The translations under genes were made by a program, and so were the position numbers. 14,818 nucleotides of DNA from Streptosporangiaceae bacterium (GTDB lineage Bacteria; Actinomycetota; Actinomycetes; Streptosporangiales; Streptosporangiaceae). The stretch is taken from positions 1-14,818 of the forward strand of contig JAICWX010000220.1 in NCBI GenBank assembly GCA_025934635.1. Reading direction: 5' to 3'. The notes under the pieces were generated by a model. That model did not search any database. It saw nothing but the letters and a program-made list of their open reading frames with translations, and had not been told where the DNA came from. Numbering within the stretch: position 1 is the stretch's first letter; the number at the start of each line of letters is the position of its first letter. This document shows positions 6,487-14,029 of this stretch, in pieces.

Positions 6487-7842
6487 ATGACAGCCCCCGC
6501 ACTCACCGCTCCCCCGCCCGCCGGGCGGGCGCGCTGGACCCGGCTCATCCCGGTGGCGATCGTCGTCTACGTCATCTCGTTCATGGACCGGACCAACATC
6601 GGCTTCGCGTTCGACGGGATGGGCAAGGACCTTCACCTCGACTCGGCGGCGCAGGGCCTGGCCGGCGGGATCTTCTTCATCGGCTACCTGGTCCTGCAGA
6701 TCCCCGGCGGGCACCTGGCCGAACGCTGGAGCGCGAAGAAGTTCGTCGGGATCATGGTGCTGATCTGGGGCGTGTTCGCGGTCGTCTCCGGCCTGGTGCA
6801 GAACTACGCCGAGTTGCTCATCGTCCGGTTCCTGCTCGGCGTGGCCGAGGGCGGGATCTGGCCCGCCATCCTGGTGCTGATCAGCCACTGGTTCCCGGCG
6901 CGGGAACGAGCCCGGGCCTACGGCTTCTGGATGATGAACATCGCCATCGCCTCGATCATCACCGCGCCGTTGTCTGGCTGGATACTGACCTGGGGTGACT
7001 GGCGCGACCTGTTCTTCATCGAGGGCGCCTTCCCGTTCCTGGTCGCCGCGCCGCTGTGGTGGTGGCTGGTCGCCGACCGCCCGGCGCAGGCCGCCTGGGT
7101 AGGCGAGGAGGAGCGGACGTACATCGAAGCCTCGCTGAAGCACGAGCAGGCGGACGCACCGTCGTTCGCCGGGTTCCGCGAGGTGTTCCGCAGCAGCGTG
7201 GTGTGGCGCCTGGTGCTGGTGTACTTCTTCATCCAGGTCGGCTTCTACGGCCTGAACCTGTGGCTGCCGCACCTGATCAAGACGACGATCGGGAGCTCGT
7301 ACCTGGTCGTCGGCGGCGTCACCGCCATCCCCTACCTGTTCGCCATCGCCGGCCTGTGGTTCAACGCCCGCTCGGCCGACCGCAGCGGCCGGTACTCGGT
7401 CCACGTGCTGGCGTCGCTGGCGCTCGGCGCGGTGGCGCTGGTGCTGTCGGTGGTGTTCGGCTCCGTCGTCGCGCTGTCGGTCGTCCTGATCAGCATCGCG
7501 ATGATGGGCGCGCTGGCCTACGACGGGCCGTTCTGGGCCAGTTCCTCGCAGGCCGTGCCGGTGGCGCTGGCCGGAGGGGCGATGGGCCTGATCAACGCCC
7601 TGGGTAACCTGGGCGGGTTCGCCGGTCCCTACGTGGGCGGGTGGCTGCAGGACGCCAGCGGCGGCAGCTTCCTGTCGACGGCGGTAGTGCTCGCGGTGTC
7701 GCTGATGCTCGGCGGGCTGGTCATGATCACCCTGCGGAAGCAGGCCGACCGCCCGGCTCTGCCCCGGCTCTCGGAGCCGATAGCGCACCGGGCAGGTAAG
7801 AGCGTGCCCGATGGCACATCGACACAGGTCAGGGGGAACTAG
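6487..7842 (+). CDS. MFS transporter, anion/carboxylate symporter type
   Basis: A 451-residue inner-membrane protein with about 12 predicted helices: roughly 20-38, 56-78, 86-106, 110-133, 147-168 and 177-197, a cytoplasmic loop 198-238, then 240-262, 270-292, 305-327, 328-348, 360-385 and 395-417. The first helix has YVISFMDRTNIGFAF (28-42), typical of the anion:cation symporter (ACS) family that imports tartrate, glucarate, phthalate and similar acids. MFS motif A appears as GGHLAERWSAKK (74-85), and GNLGGFAGPYVGGWLQD (373-389) is also ACS-like. The ATG at 6487 is supported by AGGAAGAAGG at 6471-6480. The gene ends tail-to-tail with mcd, sharing CTAG. A small organic acid is the likely cargo. 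Its position between PEPCK/GlgC and the ethylmalonyl-CoA operon suggests a central-metabolism acid, but that is inference. Confidence 0.85.
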   Translation: MTAPALTAPPPAGRARWTRLIPVAIVVYVISFMDRTNIGFAFDGMGKDLHLDSAAQGLAGGIFFIGYLVLQIPGGHLAERWSAKKFVGIMVLIWGVFAVVSGLVQNYAELLIVRFLLGVAEGGIWPAILVLISHWFPARERARAYGFWMMNIAIASIITAPLSGWILTWGDWRDLFFIEGAFPFLVAAPLWWWLVADRPAQAAWVGEEERTYIEASLKHEQADAPSFAGFREVFRSSVVWRLVLVYFFIQVGFYGLNLWLPHLIKTTIGSSYLVVGGVTAIPYLFAIAGLWFNARSADRSGRYSVHVLASLALGAVALVLSVVFGSVVALSVVLISIAMMGALAYDGPFWASSSQAVPVALAGGAMGLINALGNLGGFAGPYVGGWLQDASGGSFLSTAVVLAVSLMLGGLVMITLRKQADRPALPRLSEPIAHRAGKSVPDGTSTQVRGN

Positions 7843-9041
7843 CCGGTGACCTTATACTCCTCGAGGAGGCGGCGGCTGATGATCATTTTCTGGATCTCGG
7901 CGGTGCCCTCGCCGATGAGGAGCATGGGGGCTTCGCGGTAGAGGCGCTCGATCTCGTACTCCTTGGAGAAGCCGTAGCCGCCGTGGATGCGGAAGGAGTC
8001 CTCGACCACCTCCTTGCCGTACTCCGAGGCGAGGTACTTGGCCATCCCGGCTTCCAGGTCGTTGCGGTGGCCGGAGTCCTTGCGGCGGGCGGCCATCACC
8101 ATCAGCTGGTGGGCCGCCTCGACCTTGGTGGCCATCTCGGCCAGCTTGAACCCGATGGCCTGGTGCCGGGCGATGGGCTGGCCGAAGGCCTGCCGCTGCT
8201 GGGCGTAGGCGATGGCCAGCTCGAAGGCGCGCAGGGCGATGCCGCAGCCGCGGGCGGCCACGTTGACCCGGCCGACCTCGACGCCGTCCATCATCTGGTA
8301 GAAGCCCTGGCCGGTGGCGCCGCCGAGGACGCGGCGGGCCGGGACGCGGACGCCTTCGAGGATCAGCTCGGTGGTGTCGACGCCCTTGTAGCCCATCTTG
8401 TCGATCTTGCCGGGCACGGTGAGGCCGGGGACCGACGGGTTCGGGCCGTAGCCGGGCTCCTTCTCGATCAGGAACGTGGTCATGTTCCGGTGCGGGGCGT
8501 CGTGCCCGTCGTCGGTCTTGCACAGCACCGCGACCAGGTTGGCGGTGCCGCCGTTGGTCAGCCACATCTTCTGGCCGTCGAGCACGAAGTCGTCCCCGTC
8601 GCGGACGGCCCGGGTGCGGATGGCGGCGACGTCGGAGCCCAGTCCGGGCTCGGACATGGAGAAGGCGCCGCGCACGTCGCCGGCCGCCATCCGGGGCAGG
8701 AAACAGGCCTGCTGCTCCTCGGTGCCGTGCCGGGCGATCATGTGGGCCACGATGAAGTGGGTGTTGATGATGCCGGAGACCGACATCCAGCCGCGGGCGA
8801 TCTCCTCCACGGCCAGGGCGTAGACCAGCAGGGAGGCGCCCAGGCCGCCGTGCTCTTCGGGGATGGTCAGGCCGAACAGGCCGAGCTTCTTCAGTCCCGC
8901 CACGATCTGGGCCGGGTACTCGTCCCGGTGCTCAAGCTCGGTGGCCACGGGAAGGATCTCCCGTTCGGTGAAGTCGTGCACGGTGGCCAGGATGTCCCGC
9001 TCGAACTCGGTCAGGCCTTCGGTCTGGGCCAGGCGTCCCAT
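7839..9041 (-). CDS. mcd: acyl-CoA dehydrogenase, likely methylsuccinyl-CoA dehydrogenase
   Basis: A 400-residue FAD flavoenzyme, inferred to oxidise (2S)-methylsuccinyl-CoA to mesaconyl-CoA and pass electrons to ETF. Family marks are FSMSEPGLGSD (127-137), KMWLTNGG (158-165), RQAFGQPIARHQ (283-294), IHGGYGF (352-358) and GEGTAEIQ (377-384), with E378 as the expected catalytic base. General acyl-CoA dehydrogenases look alike, so the substrate is assigned from position as the last gene of the ethylmalonyl-CoA operon. From memory, the proteobacterial enzyme is longer, with an extra N-terminal region that is absent here. The ATG at 9041 has AAGGAG four bases before it, and a second AAGGAG overlaps the mch stop codon. 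The gap to mch is 16 bases. An isobutyryl- or glutaryl-type dehydrogenase cannot be excluded from sequence alone. Confidence 0.8.
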   Translation of the reverse strand: MGRLAQTEGLTEFERDILATVHDFTEREILPVATELEHRDEYPAQIVAGLKKLGLFGLTIPEEHGGLGASLLVYALAVEEIARGWMSVSGIINTHFIVAHMIARHGTEEQQACFLPRMAAGDVRGAFSMSEPGLGSDVAAIRTRAVRDGDDFVLDGQKMWLTNGGTANLVAVLCKTDDGHDAPHRNMTTFLIEKEPGYGPNPSVPGLTVPGKIDKMGYKGVDTTELILEGVRVPARRVLGGATGQGFYQMMDGVEVGRVNVAARGCGIALRAFELAIAYAQQRQAFGQPIARHQAIGFKLAEMATKVEAAHQLMVMAARRKDSGHRNDLEAGMAKYLASEYGKEVVEDSFRIHGGYGFSKEYEIERLYREAPMLLIGEGTAEIQKMIISRRLLEEYKVTG

Positions 9042-9045
9042 GGCG

Positions 9046-9059
9046 CTCCTTGGCTCCTT
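9046..9059 (-). promoter_or_regulatory. double Shine-Dalgarno before mcd
   Basis: Read on the minus strand, two AAGGAG motifs lie at 9059-9054 and 9051-9046, eight bases apart, ahead of the ATG at 9041. The upstream copy overlaps the mch stop codon TAA (9060-9058). This should favour efficient re-initiation of the last operon gene. Confidence 0.6.
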
Positions 9060-9558
9060 AGGTAAGTGGCTCGGGGCGGCCCGGCTGGGCGCCGCCGCGG
9101 TCCTTGACGTAAGCGTCGGCAGGGACCATGACCTTGCGCCGGAACACGCAGACCACGGTGCCGTCCTGCTTGTAGCCGCGGGTCTCGACCTCCACCACGC
9201 CGCGGTCGCCCTTGGACGTCAGCCGCTTGCCCAGCACGGTGGTCTCGCCGTAGATGGTGTCGCCGTGGAAGGTGGGGGCCACGTGCCGCAGCGACTCGAC
9301 CTCCAGGTTGGCGATGGCCTGGCCGGAGACGTCCGGCACCGACATGCCGAGCAGGAGCGAGTAGACGTAGTTGCCCACCACCACGTTGCGGCCGAACTCG
9401 GTGGCCTGCCCGGCGTAGTGCGCATCCAGGTGCAGCGGGTGGTGGTTCATGGTGAGCAGGCAGAACAGGTGGTCGTCGTACTCGGTCACGGTCTTGCCGG
9501 GCCAGTGCTTGTAGACCGCGCCGACCTCGAACTCCTCGTAGGTGCGCCCGAATCCCAT
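9058..9558 (-). CDS. mch: MaoC-like hydratase, likely mesaconyl-CoA hydratase
   Basis: A 166-residue single hot-dog protein of the MaoC/(R)-hydratase family, inferred to hydrate mesaconyl-(C1)-CoA to beta-methylmalyl-CoA. The hydratase-2 motif region is visible as DDHLFCLLTMNHHPLHLDAHYA (28-49), with the conserved PLH-x-D at 41-45, followed by FGRNVVVGNYVYSLLLGM (55-72) and the core strand PTFHGDTIYGETTVLGK (95-111). The canonical GDxNP reads TMNHHP here, so the usual Asp of the catalytic pair is not at its standard place; the related actinomycete hydratases may share this form. The proteobacterial mesaconyl-CoA hydratase is about twice as long (double hot-dog), so the functional enzyme is probably a homodimer. 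The ATG directly follows the mcl stop (TAAATG, no gap), with GGAG eight to nine bases upstream inside mcl. Confidence 0.85.
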   Translation of the reverse strand: MGFGRTYEEFEVGAVYKHWPGKTVTEYDDHLFCLLTMNHHPLHLDAHYAGQATEFGRNVVVGNYVYSLLLGMSVPDVSGQAIANLEVESLRHVAPTFHGDTIYGETTVLGKRLTSKGDRGVVEVETRGYKQDGTVVCVFRRKVMVPADAYVKDRGGAQPGRPEPLT

Positions 9559-10563
9559 TTATGACTCCGGGGGCTCGAACGCCGACGTCCGCCGCAGCCC
9601 GGCGGCGCGGCCCTTGGCCGCGATGACCAGCGCCATCTTGCGGGAGGCCTCGTCGATCATCTCGTCGCCGAGCATGGCCGAGCCCTTGGCCCCGCCCGCT
9701 TCCGAGGTACACCAGTCGTAGGCGTCCAGGATCAGCTCGGAATGGTCGTAATCCTCCTGGGAGGGGGAGAAGATCTCGTTGGCCGCGGCGATCTGGTCCG
9801 GGTGCAGCACCCACTTGCCGTCGTAGCCGAGGGCAGCCGCCCGCCGGGCGACCTCGCGGTACCCGTCGGGGTTGCGGATCTGCAGGTACGGGCCGTCGAT
9901 GGCCTGCAGGTCATGGGCCCGGGCGGCGATCAGGATGCGCATCAGGATGTAGTGGTAGGCGTCGGCCGGATAGCCCGGCGGCTGCTCGCCGACGACCAGT
10001 GACTTCATGTTGATCGAGGCCATGAAGTCGGCCGGGCCGAAGATGATCGTCTCCAGCCGGGGCGAGGCGGCGGCGATCTCGTCCACGTTCATCAGCCCGC
10101 GGGCGTTCTCGATCTGGGCCTCGATGCCGATCCGGCCGGCCGCGAAGCCCATCGTCTTCTCGATCTGGGTGAGCAGCAGGTCCAGCGCGCCGACCTGGCC
10201 CGCGTCCTGGACCTTCGGCAGCATGATGCAGTCCAGGTTCTGGCCCGCGCCCTCGACGACCGTGACCACGTCGCGGTAGGTCCAGTGGGTGGTCCAGTCG
10301 TTGACCCGGACGACCCGGGTCTTGCCGGTCCAGTCGCCGGTGTTGAGCGCGTCCACGATGGAGTGCCGAGCGCCCTCCTTGGCCAGCGGCGCGCACGCGT
10401 CCTCCAGGTCGAGGAAGACCTGGTCGGCGGGCAGGCCCGGGGCCTTTTCCAGGAACCGCGGGTTGCTGCCCGGCACGGCCAGGCAGGACCGGCGCGGGCG
10501 CAGTTGCGGCGGGGCTTCCCCGCCGCTGGCGGCGCCGGACGGTGCGGTCGTGGCGGTGGTCAT
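9559..10563 (-). CDS. mcl: CitE-family beta-methylmalyl/malyl-CoA lyase
   Basis: A 334-residue HpcH/CitE-family lyase, inferred to cleave beta-methylmalyl-CoA to propionyl-CoA and glyoxylate, and probably able to condense glyoxylate with acetyl-CoA. Visible features are RRSCLAVPGSNPRFLEKA (24-41) for CoA binding, FLDLEDAC (50-57), IGIEAQIEN (145-153) with Mg ligand E152, IIFGPADF (173-180) with Mg ligand D179, AIDGPY (221-226) and KWVLHPDQI (250-258). Two starts are possible. A GTG at 10578 overlaps the ecm stop (GTGA) but abuts GGAAGG with no spacer. The ATG at 10563 has 15 bases after GGAAGG and is preferred; the choice changes only five residues. The first 22 residues are low-complexity Ala/Thr/Ser/Gly. 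The frame stays open further upstream across ecm, which is not coding. A citramalyl-CoA lyase role is the main alternative. Confidence 0.88.
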   Translation of the reverse strand: MTTATTAPSGAASGGEAPPQLRPRRSCLAVPGSNPRFLEKAPGLPADQVFLDLEDACAPLAKEGARHSIVDALNTGDWTGKTRVVRVNDWTTHWTYRDVVTVVEGAGQNLDCIMLPKVQDAGQVGALDLLLTQIEKTMGFAAGRIGIEAQIENARGLMNVDEIAAASPRLETIIFGPADFMASINMKSLVVGEQPPGYPADAYHYILMRILIAARAHDLQAIDGPYLQIRNPDGYREVARRAAALGYDGKWVLHPDQIAAANEIFSPSQEDYDHSELILDAYDWCTSEAGGAKGSAMLGDEMIDEASRKMALVIAAKGRAAGLRRTSAFEPPES

Positions 10564-10574
10564 GTCTGCGGTGG

Positions 10575-12686
10575 TCACCCTTCCATTGTCCGCACCGGGC
10601 GGTCGGGCCACGGTGGCAGGTCGCGGGCGCGGCGGATCTCGCCGACCAGGCGGCCGACGATCTCGGTCAGGCCGGTGTCGGCGGGGGTGAAGACGGCGGC
10701 CACGCCCTGGGCGCGCAGCGCGGCGGCGTCGGCGGGCGGGATGATCCCGCCGACCGCGACCGGGATGTCGCCCGCGCCGGCCGCGCGGAGGCGGCGGAGC
10801 ACGTCGGGGACCAGTTCGGCGTGGCCGCCGGACAGCACCGACAGGCCCACGCAGTGCACGTCCTCGGCGGTGGCGGCGGCCGCGATCTGGGCCGGGGTGA
10901 GCCGGATGCCGGAGTAGATCACCTCGAACCCGGCGTCGCGGGCGCGGACGGCGATCTGCTCGACGCCGTTGGAGTGGCCGTCCAGGCCGGGCTTGCCCAG
11001 CAGCAGGCGCAGCCGGCCGGCGCCGATCGCGGCGGCGGTGCCGCGGACCGCGGCGCGCACCTCCTCCAGGTTGGAGCCGGCGGGGGTGACGGGAATGGAG
11101 CTGAGCCCGGTGGGCGCGCGGTACTCGCCGAAGACGTCGCGCAGGGCGGCGGACCATTCGCCGGTGGTGACGCCGGCCCGGGCGCAGGCCAGGGTGGCGT
11201 CCATCAGGTTGACGCCGGGGCGGGCGGCGTCGGTGCCCGCCGCATCAAACCGGAGGCGGTCGAGGGCGGCGCGGGCGGCGGCGCCGTCGCGGCACTTGCG
11301 CCACCAGGCCAGGCCGGCCAGGACCTCCTGCTCGCTGGCCGGGTCGACCGGCTGGATCGCGCCGGCGCCGTCGCCGGCCAGCCCAGCACCGGCCAGCCCG
11401 GCACCGGCCAGCCCAGCACCGGCCAGCAGCGGGCTGGGCTCGGTGGCCTGGAAGCAGTTGACGCCGACCACCGGGTCGGCGCCGGACTCGATCCGGGCGC
11501 GGCGGGCGGCGTGCGCGGCGACCAGGCGGGCCTTGATGAAGCCGGACTCGACCGCCGCGACCATGCCGCCGTGCGCCTCGACGTCGGCCAGCTCGGCCTG
11601 GGCGCCGGCCGCCAGCTCGGCCGTCTTGGCCTTCACCACCGGCGATCCGTCGAACAGGTCGCCGTACTCGAGCAGGTCGGATTCGTAGGCCAGGACCTGC
11701 TGGATGCGCAGGCTCCACTGCTGGTCTGCCGGCCGCGGCAGGCCGAGCGCCTCGTTCCAGGCGGGCAGCTGGACGGCGCGGGCGCGGGCGTTCCTGGACA
11801 AGGTGACGGCCAGCATCTCCAGCACGATCCGCTGGATGTTGTTCTCCGGCTGGGCCTCGGTCAGGCCGAGCGAGTTGACCTGCACGCCGTACCGGAACCG
11901 GCGCTGGGCCGGGTTCTCGATGCCGTAGCGCTCGCGGGCGACCGCGTCCCAGAGCCGGGCGAAGGCCCGCAGCTTGCACATCTCCTCGACGAACCGGACC
12001 CCGGCGTTCACGAAGAACGAGACCCGCCCGACGACGTCGCCGAGCTGCGACGGCGGGACGCGCTCGCGGACGGCGTCCAGCAGGGTGATCGCGGTACCCA
12101 GCGCGTAGGCGATCTCCTGGACCGGCGTGGCCCCGGCCTCCTGCAGGTGGTAGCTGCACACGTTGACCGGGTTCCAGCGGGGCATGTGCGTCACCGTGTA
12201 GGCGATGAGGTCGGTGGTCAGCCGGACCGAAGGACCCGGCGGGAAGATGTAGGTGCCGCGGGACAGGTACTCCTTGATGATGTCGTTCTGGGTGGTGCCC
12301 GCGAGCTTGGCGATGTCGGCGCCCTGCTCCTCGGCCACCACCTGGTACAGCGCCAGCAGCCACAGGGCCGGGGCATTGATGGTCATCGAGGTGTTGGTGC
12401 GCTCCAGGGGGATCTGGTCGAACAGCGCCCGCATGTCGCCCAGGTGCCCGACCGGGACGCCGACCCGGCCGACCTCGCCGCGGGCGAGCACGTGGTCGGC
12501 GTCATAACCGGTCTGGGTGGGCAGGTCGAACGCCACCGACAGTCCCGTCTGGCCCTTGGCCAGGTTCCGCCGGTACAGCGCGTTGGAGGCGGCCGCCGAG
12601 GAGTGCCCGGCGTAGGTGCGCATCAGCCAGGGCCGGTCCCGGGGGGCAGTGTCCGGGGGGACAGCGTCTCGGGGGGCAGGGGTCAT
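10575..12686 (-). CDS. ecm: ethylmalonyl-CoA mutase (B12-dependent, MeaA type)
   Basis: A 703-residue adenosylcobalamin mutase that rearranges (2R)-ethylmalonyl-CoA to methylsuccinyl-CoA. The catalytic TIM barrel (about 20-530) carries RTYAGHSSAAASN (23-35), GLSVAFDLPTQTGYDADH (48-65), SMTINAPA (100-107), NVCSYHLQEAGATPVQE (175-191) and VQVNSLGLTEAQPENNIQR (268-286). The C-terminal B12 domain (about 555-690) has KPGLDGHSNG (565-574) with cobalt-ligand H571, SVLSGGH (616-622) and VAVGGIIP (643-650). DGHSNG rather than the DGHDRG of methylmalonyl-CoA mutase, fusion of both domains in one chain, and the position after ccr all support Ecm. Residues 421-438 are an LAGAG repeat inserted in a barrel loop (see the repeat entry). 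The ATG overlaps the ccr stop by four bases (ATGA). No cobalamin riboswitch is visible, and none would be expected inside the operon. Confidence 0.94.
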   Translation of the reverse strand: MTPAPRDAVPPDTAPRDRPWLMRTYAGHSSAAASNALYRRNLAKGQTGLSVAFDLPTQTGYDADHVLARGEVGRVGVPVGHLGDMRALFDQIPLERTNTSMTINAPALWLLALYQVVAEEQGADIAKLAGTTQNDIIKEYLSRGTYIFPPGPSVRLTTDLIAYTVTHMPRWNPVNVCSYHLQEAGATPVQEIAYALGTAITLLDAVRERVPPSQLGDVVGRVSFFVNAGVRFVEEMCKLRAFARLWDAVARERYGIENPAQRRFRYGVQVNSLGLTEAQPENNIQRIVLEMLAVTLSRNARARAVQLPAWNEALGLPRPADQQWSLRIQQVLAYESDLLEYGDLFDGSPVVKAKTAELAAGAQAELADVEAHGGMVAAVESGFIKARLVAAHAARRARIESGADPVVGVNCFQATEPSPLLAGAGLAGAGLAGAGLAGDGAGAIQPVDPASEQEVLAGLAWWRKCRDGAAARAALDRLRFDAAGTDAARPGVNLMDATLACARAGVTTGEWSAALRDVFGEYRAPTGLSSIPVTPAGSNLEEVRAAVRGTAAAIGAGRLRLLLGKPGLDGHSNGVEQIAVRARDAGFEVIYSGIRLTPAQIAAAATAEDVHCVGLSVLSGGHAELVPDVLRRLRAAGAGDIPVAVGGIIPPADAAALRAQGVAAVFTPADTGLTEIVGRLVGEIRRARDLPPWPDRPVRTMEG
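11374..11428 (-). repeat. 15-bp tandem repeat inside ecm encoding LAGAG
   Basis: Three full 15-base units, CCGGCCAGCCCAGCA on the plus strand, lie at 11374-11388, 11389-11403 (one base changed) and 11404-11418. A partial fourth follows at 11419-11428. The period is a multiple of three, so the ecm frame is kept. It encodes LAGAG repeats at residues about 421-438, between TEPSPL and IQPVDP. Confidence 0.9.
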
Positions 12687-14029
12687 GCGGGCACGCCTTC
12701 GCGGAACCGGCTGATCTCGGTCAGGTGCTCGGCCCGCAGCTCGGGGTCGCGGACGCCGAGGCCCTCGCGCGGGGCCAGGCAGAGCACCGCGACCTTGCCG
12801 TGGTGCAGGTTCTGGTGCACGTCGAGGGCGGCCTGGCCGGTCTGGCCGAGCGGGTAGACCGCCGACATGGTCGGGTGGATCTTGCCCTTGGCGATGAGCC
12901 GGTTGGCCTGCCAGGCCTCCCGGTAGTTGGCGAAGTGCGAGCCGATGATCCGCTTAAGGCTCATCCACAGGTAGCGGTTGTCGTACTCGTGCATGAACCC
13001 GGAGGTGGACGCGCAGGTCACGATGGTGCCGCCCTTGCGGGTCAGGTACACCGAGGCGCCGAACGTGTCCCGGCCCGGGTGCTCGAAGACGATGTCGACG
13101 TCCTCGCCGCCGGTGAGCTCGCGGATGCGGGCGCCGAACCGCTTCCACTCCTTGGGGTCCTGGGTCCGCGGGTCCTTCCAGAACTGGTAGCCCTCGGCCG
13201 CCCGGTTGATGACCAGCTCGGCGCCCATCGACCGGCACAGCCCGGCCTTGCGCTCGCTGGACACCACGCAGACCGGGATGGCCCCGCCCGCCAGCGCGTA
13301 CTGGGTGGCGTAGGCGCCCAGGCCGCCGCTGGCCCCCCAGATCAGCACGTTCTGGCCCTGCTTCATCGAGGCGCCGTTGTCGGAGACCAGCTGCCGGAAC
13401 GCGGTCGAGTTCACCAGCCCCGGGGTGGCGGCTTCCTCCCAGGTCAGGTGCTTGGGCTTGGGCATCAGCTGGTTGGTCTTGACCAGGGCGATCTCGGCCA
13501 GGCCGCCGAAGTTGGTCTCGTAGCCCCAGATGCGCTGCTCCGGGTCGAGCATGGTGTCATTGTGCCCGTCGGCGCTCTCCAGTTCCACCGACAGGCAGTG
13601 CGCGACGACCTCCTCGCCCGGCTGCCAGGCGGTCACCCCGGGGCCGGTGCGCAGCACCACGCCGGCCAGGTCCGAGCCGATCACGTGGTAGGGCAGGTCG
13701 TGCCGGGCCGCGAGCGGGGACAGCCGCCCGTACCGGCGCAGGAAGGCGAAGGTCGAGACGGGCGAGAAGATCGCGCTCCACACGGTGTTGTAGTTGACCG
13801 AGCTGGCCATCACCGCGATCAGCGCCTCGCCCATGCCGAGCTCGGGGACCGGGACCTCCTCCAGGTGCAGCGCGGCGCGCGGATCACGGTCGTGCGGCTC
13901 GAGGCCGTCGAACATGTGCTCTTCGTCGTGGTGCAGGGTGACGGCCCGGTAGGCCGCGGGCAGCGGCAGCGCGGCGATATCGGCCGCCGTGCTGCCCGGG
14001 TCACCGATCGCGTCGAGTATCGCTTGCAT
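12683..14029 (-). CDS. ccr: crotonyl-CoA carboxylase/reductase
   Basis: A 448-residue cytoplasmic MDR-family enzyme that reductively carboxylates crotonyl-CoA with NADPH and CO2 to ethylmalonyl-CoA. It resembles Streptomyces and Kitasatospora Ccr almost end to end: ASSVNYNTVW (75-84), PYHVIGSDLAGVV (113-125), DPEQRIWGYETNFGG (162-176), the NADPH loop IWGASGGLGAYATQYA (230-245), VFEHPGR (314-320), CASTSGFMHEYDNRYLWMSL (339-358) and GSHFANYREAW (363-373). The four residues reported to hold CO2 in K. setae Ccr map to N81, Y170, E171 and H365, so position 170 is Tyr rather than Phe. GGGAGG (14045-14040) serves either a GTG at 14035 or the ATG at 14029. The ATG gives 448 residues, close to the S. 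collinus length, and is preferred. It is the first gene of the operon and overlaps ecm by four bases. Confidence 0.97.
   Translation of the reverse strand: MQAILDAIGDPGSTAADIAALPLPAAYRAVTLHHDEEHMFDGLEPHDRDPRAALHLEEVPVPELGMGEALIAVMASSVNYNTVWSAIFSPVSTFAFLRRYGRLSPLAARHDLPYHVIGSDLAGVVLRTGPGVTAWQPGEEVVAHCLSVELESADGHNDTMLDPEQRIWGYETNFGGLAEIALVKTNQLMPKPKHLTWEEAATPGLVNSTAFRQLVSDNGASMKQGQNVLIWGASGGLGAYATQYALAGGAIPVCVVSSERKAGLCRSMGAELVINRAAEGYQFWKDPRTQDPKEWKRFGARIRELTGGEDVDIVFEHPGRDTFGASVYLTRKGGTIVTCASTSGFMHEYDNRYLWMSLKRIIGSHFANYREAWQANRLIAKGKIHPTMSAVYPLGQTGQAALDVHQNLHHGKVAVLCLAPREGLGVRDPELRAEHLTEISRFREGVPA

Noticed and set aside
10564..11157. Upstream extension of the mcl frame across ecm
   Set aside because: The frame is open but overlaps the ecm B12 domain, and the encoded stretch is Arg/Pro-rich low complexity. 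Homology to CitE-family lyases begins only after the start at 10563.
11374..11428. CRISPR-like or mobile-element repeat
   Set aside because: The units are only 15 bases, directly adjacent without spacers, and in frame inside a coding gene. This is a coding tandem repeat.
10542..12857. Very long plus-strand open frame antisense to ecm
   Set aside because: It is rich in Gly, Ala, Arg and Val, has no recognisable domain, and lies exactly over a well-conserved mutase. It reflects high-GC codon use on the other strand. The same holds for long antisense frames at 478-1422, 3179-5074, 6112-7788, 7983-9065 and 12725-14053.
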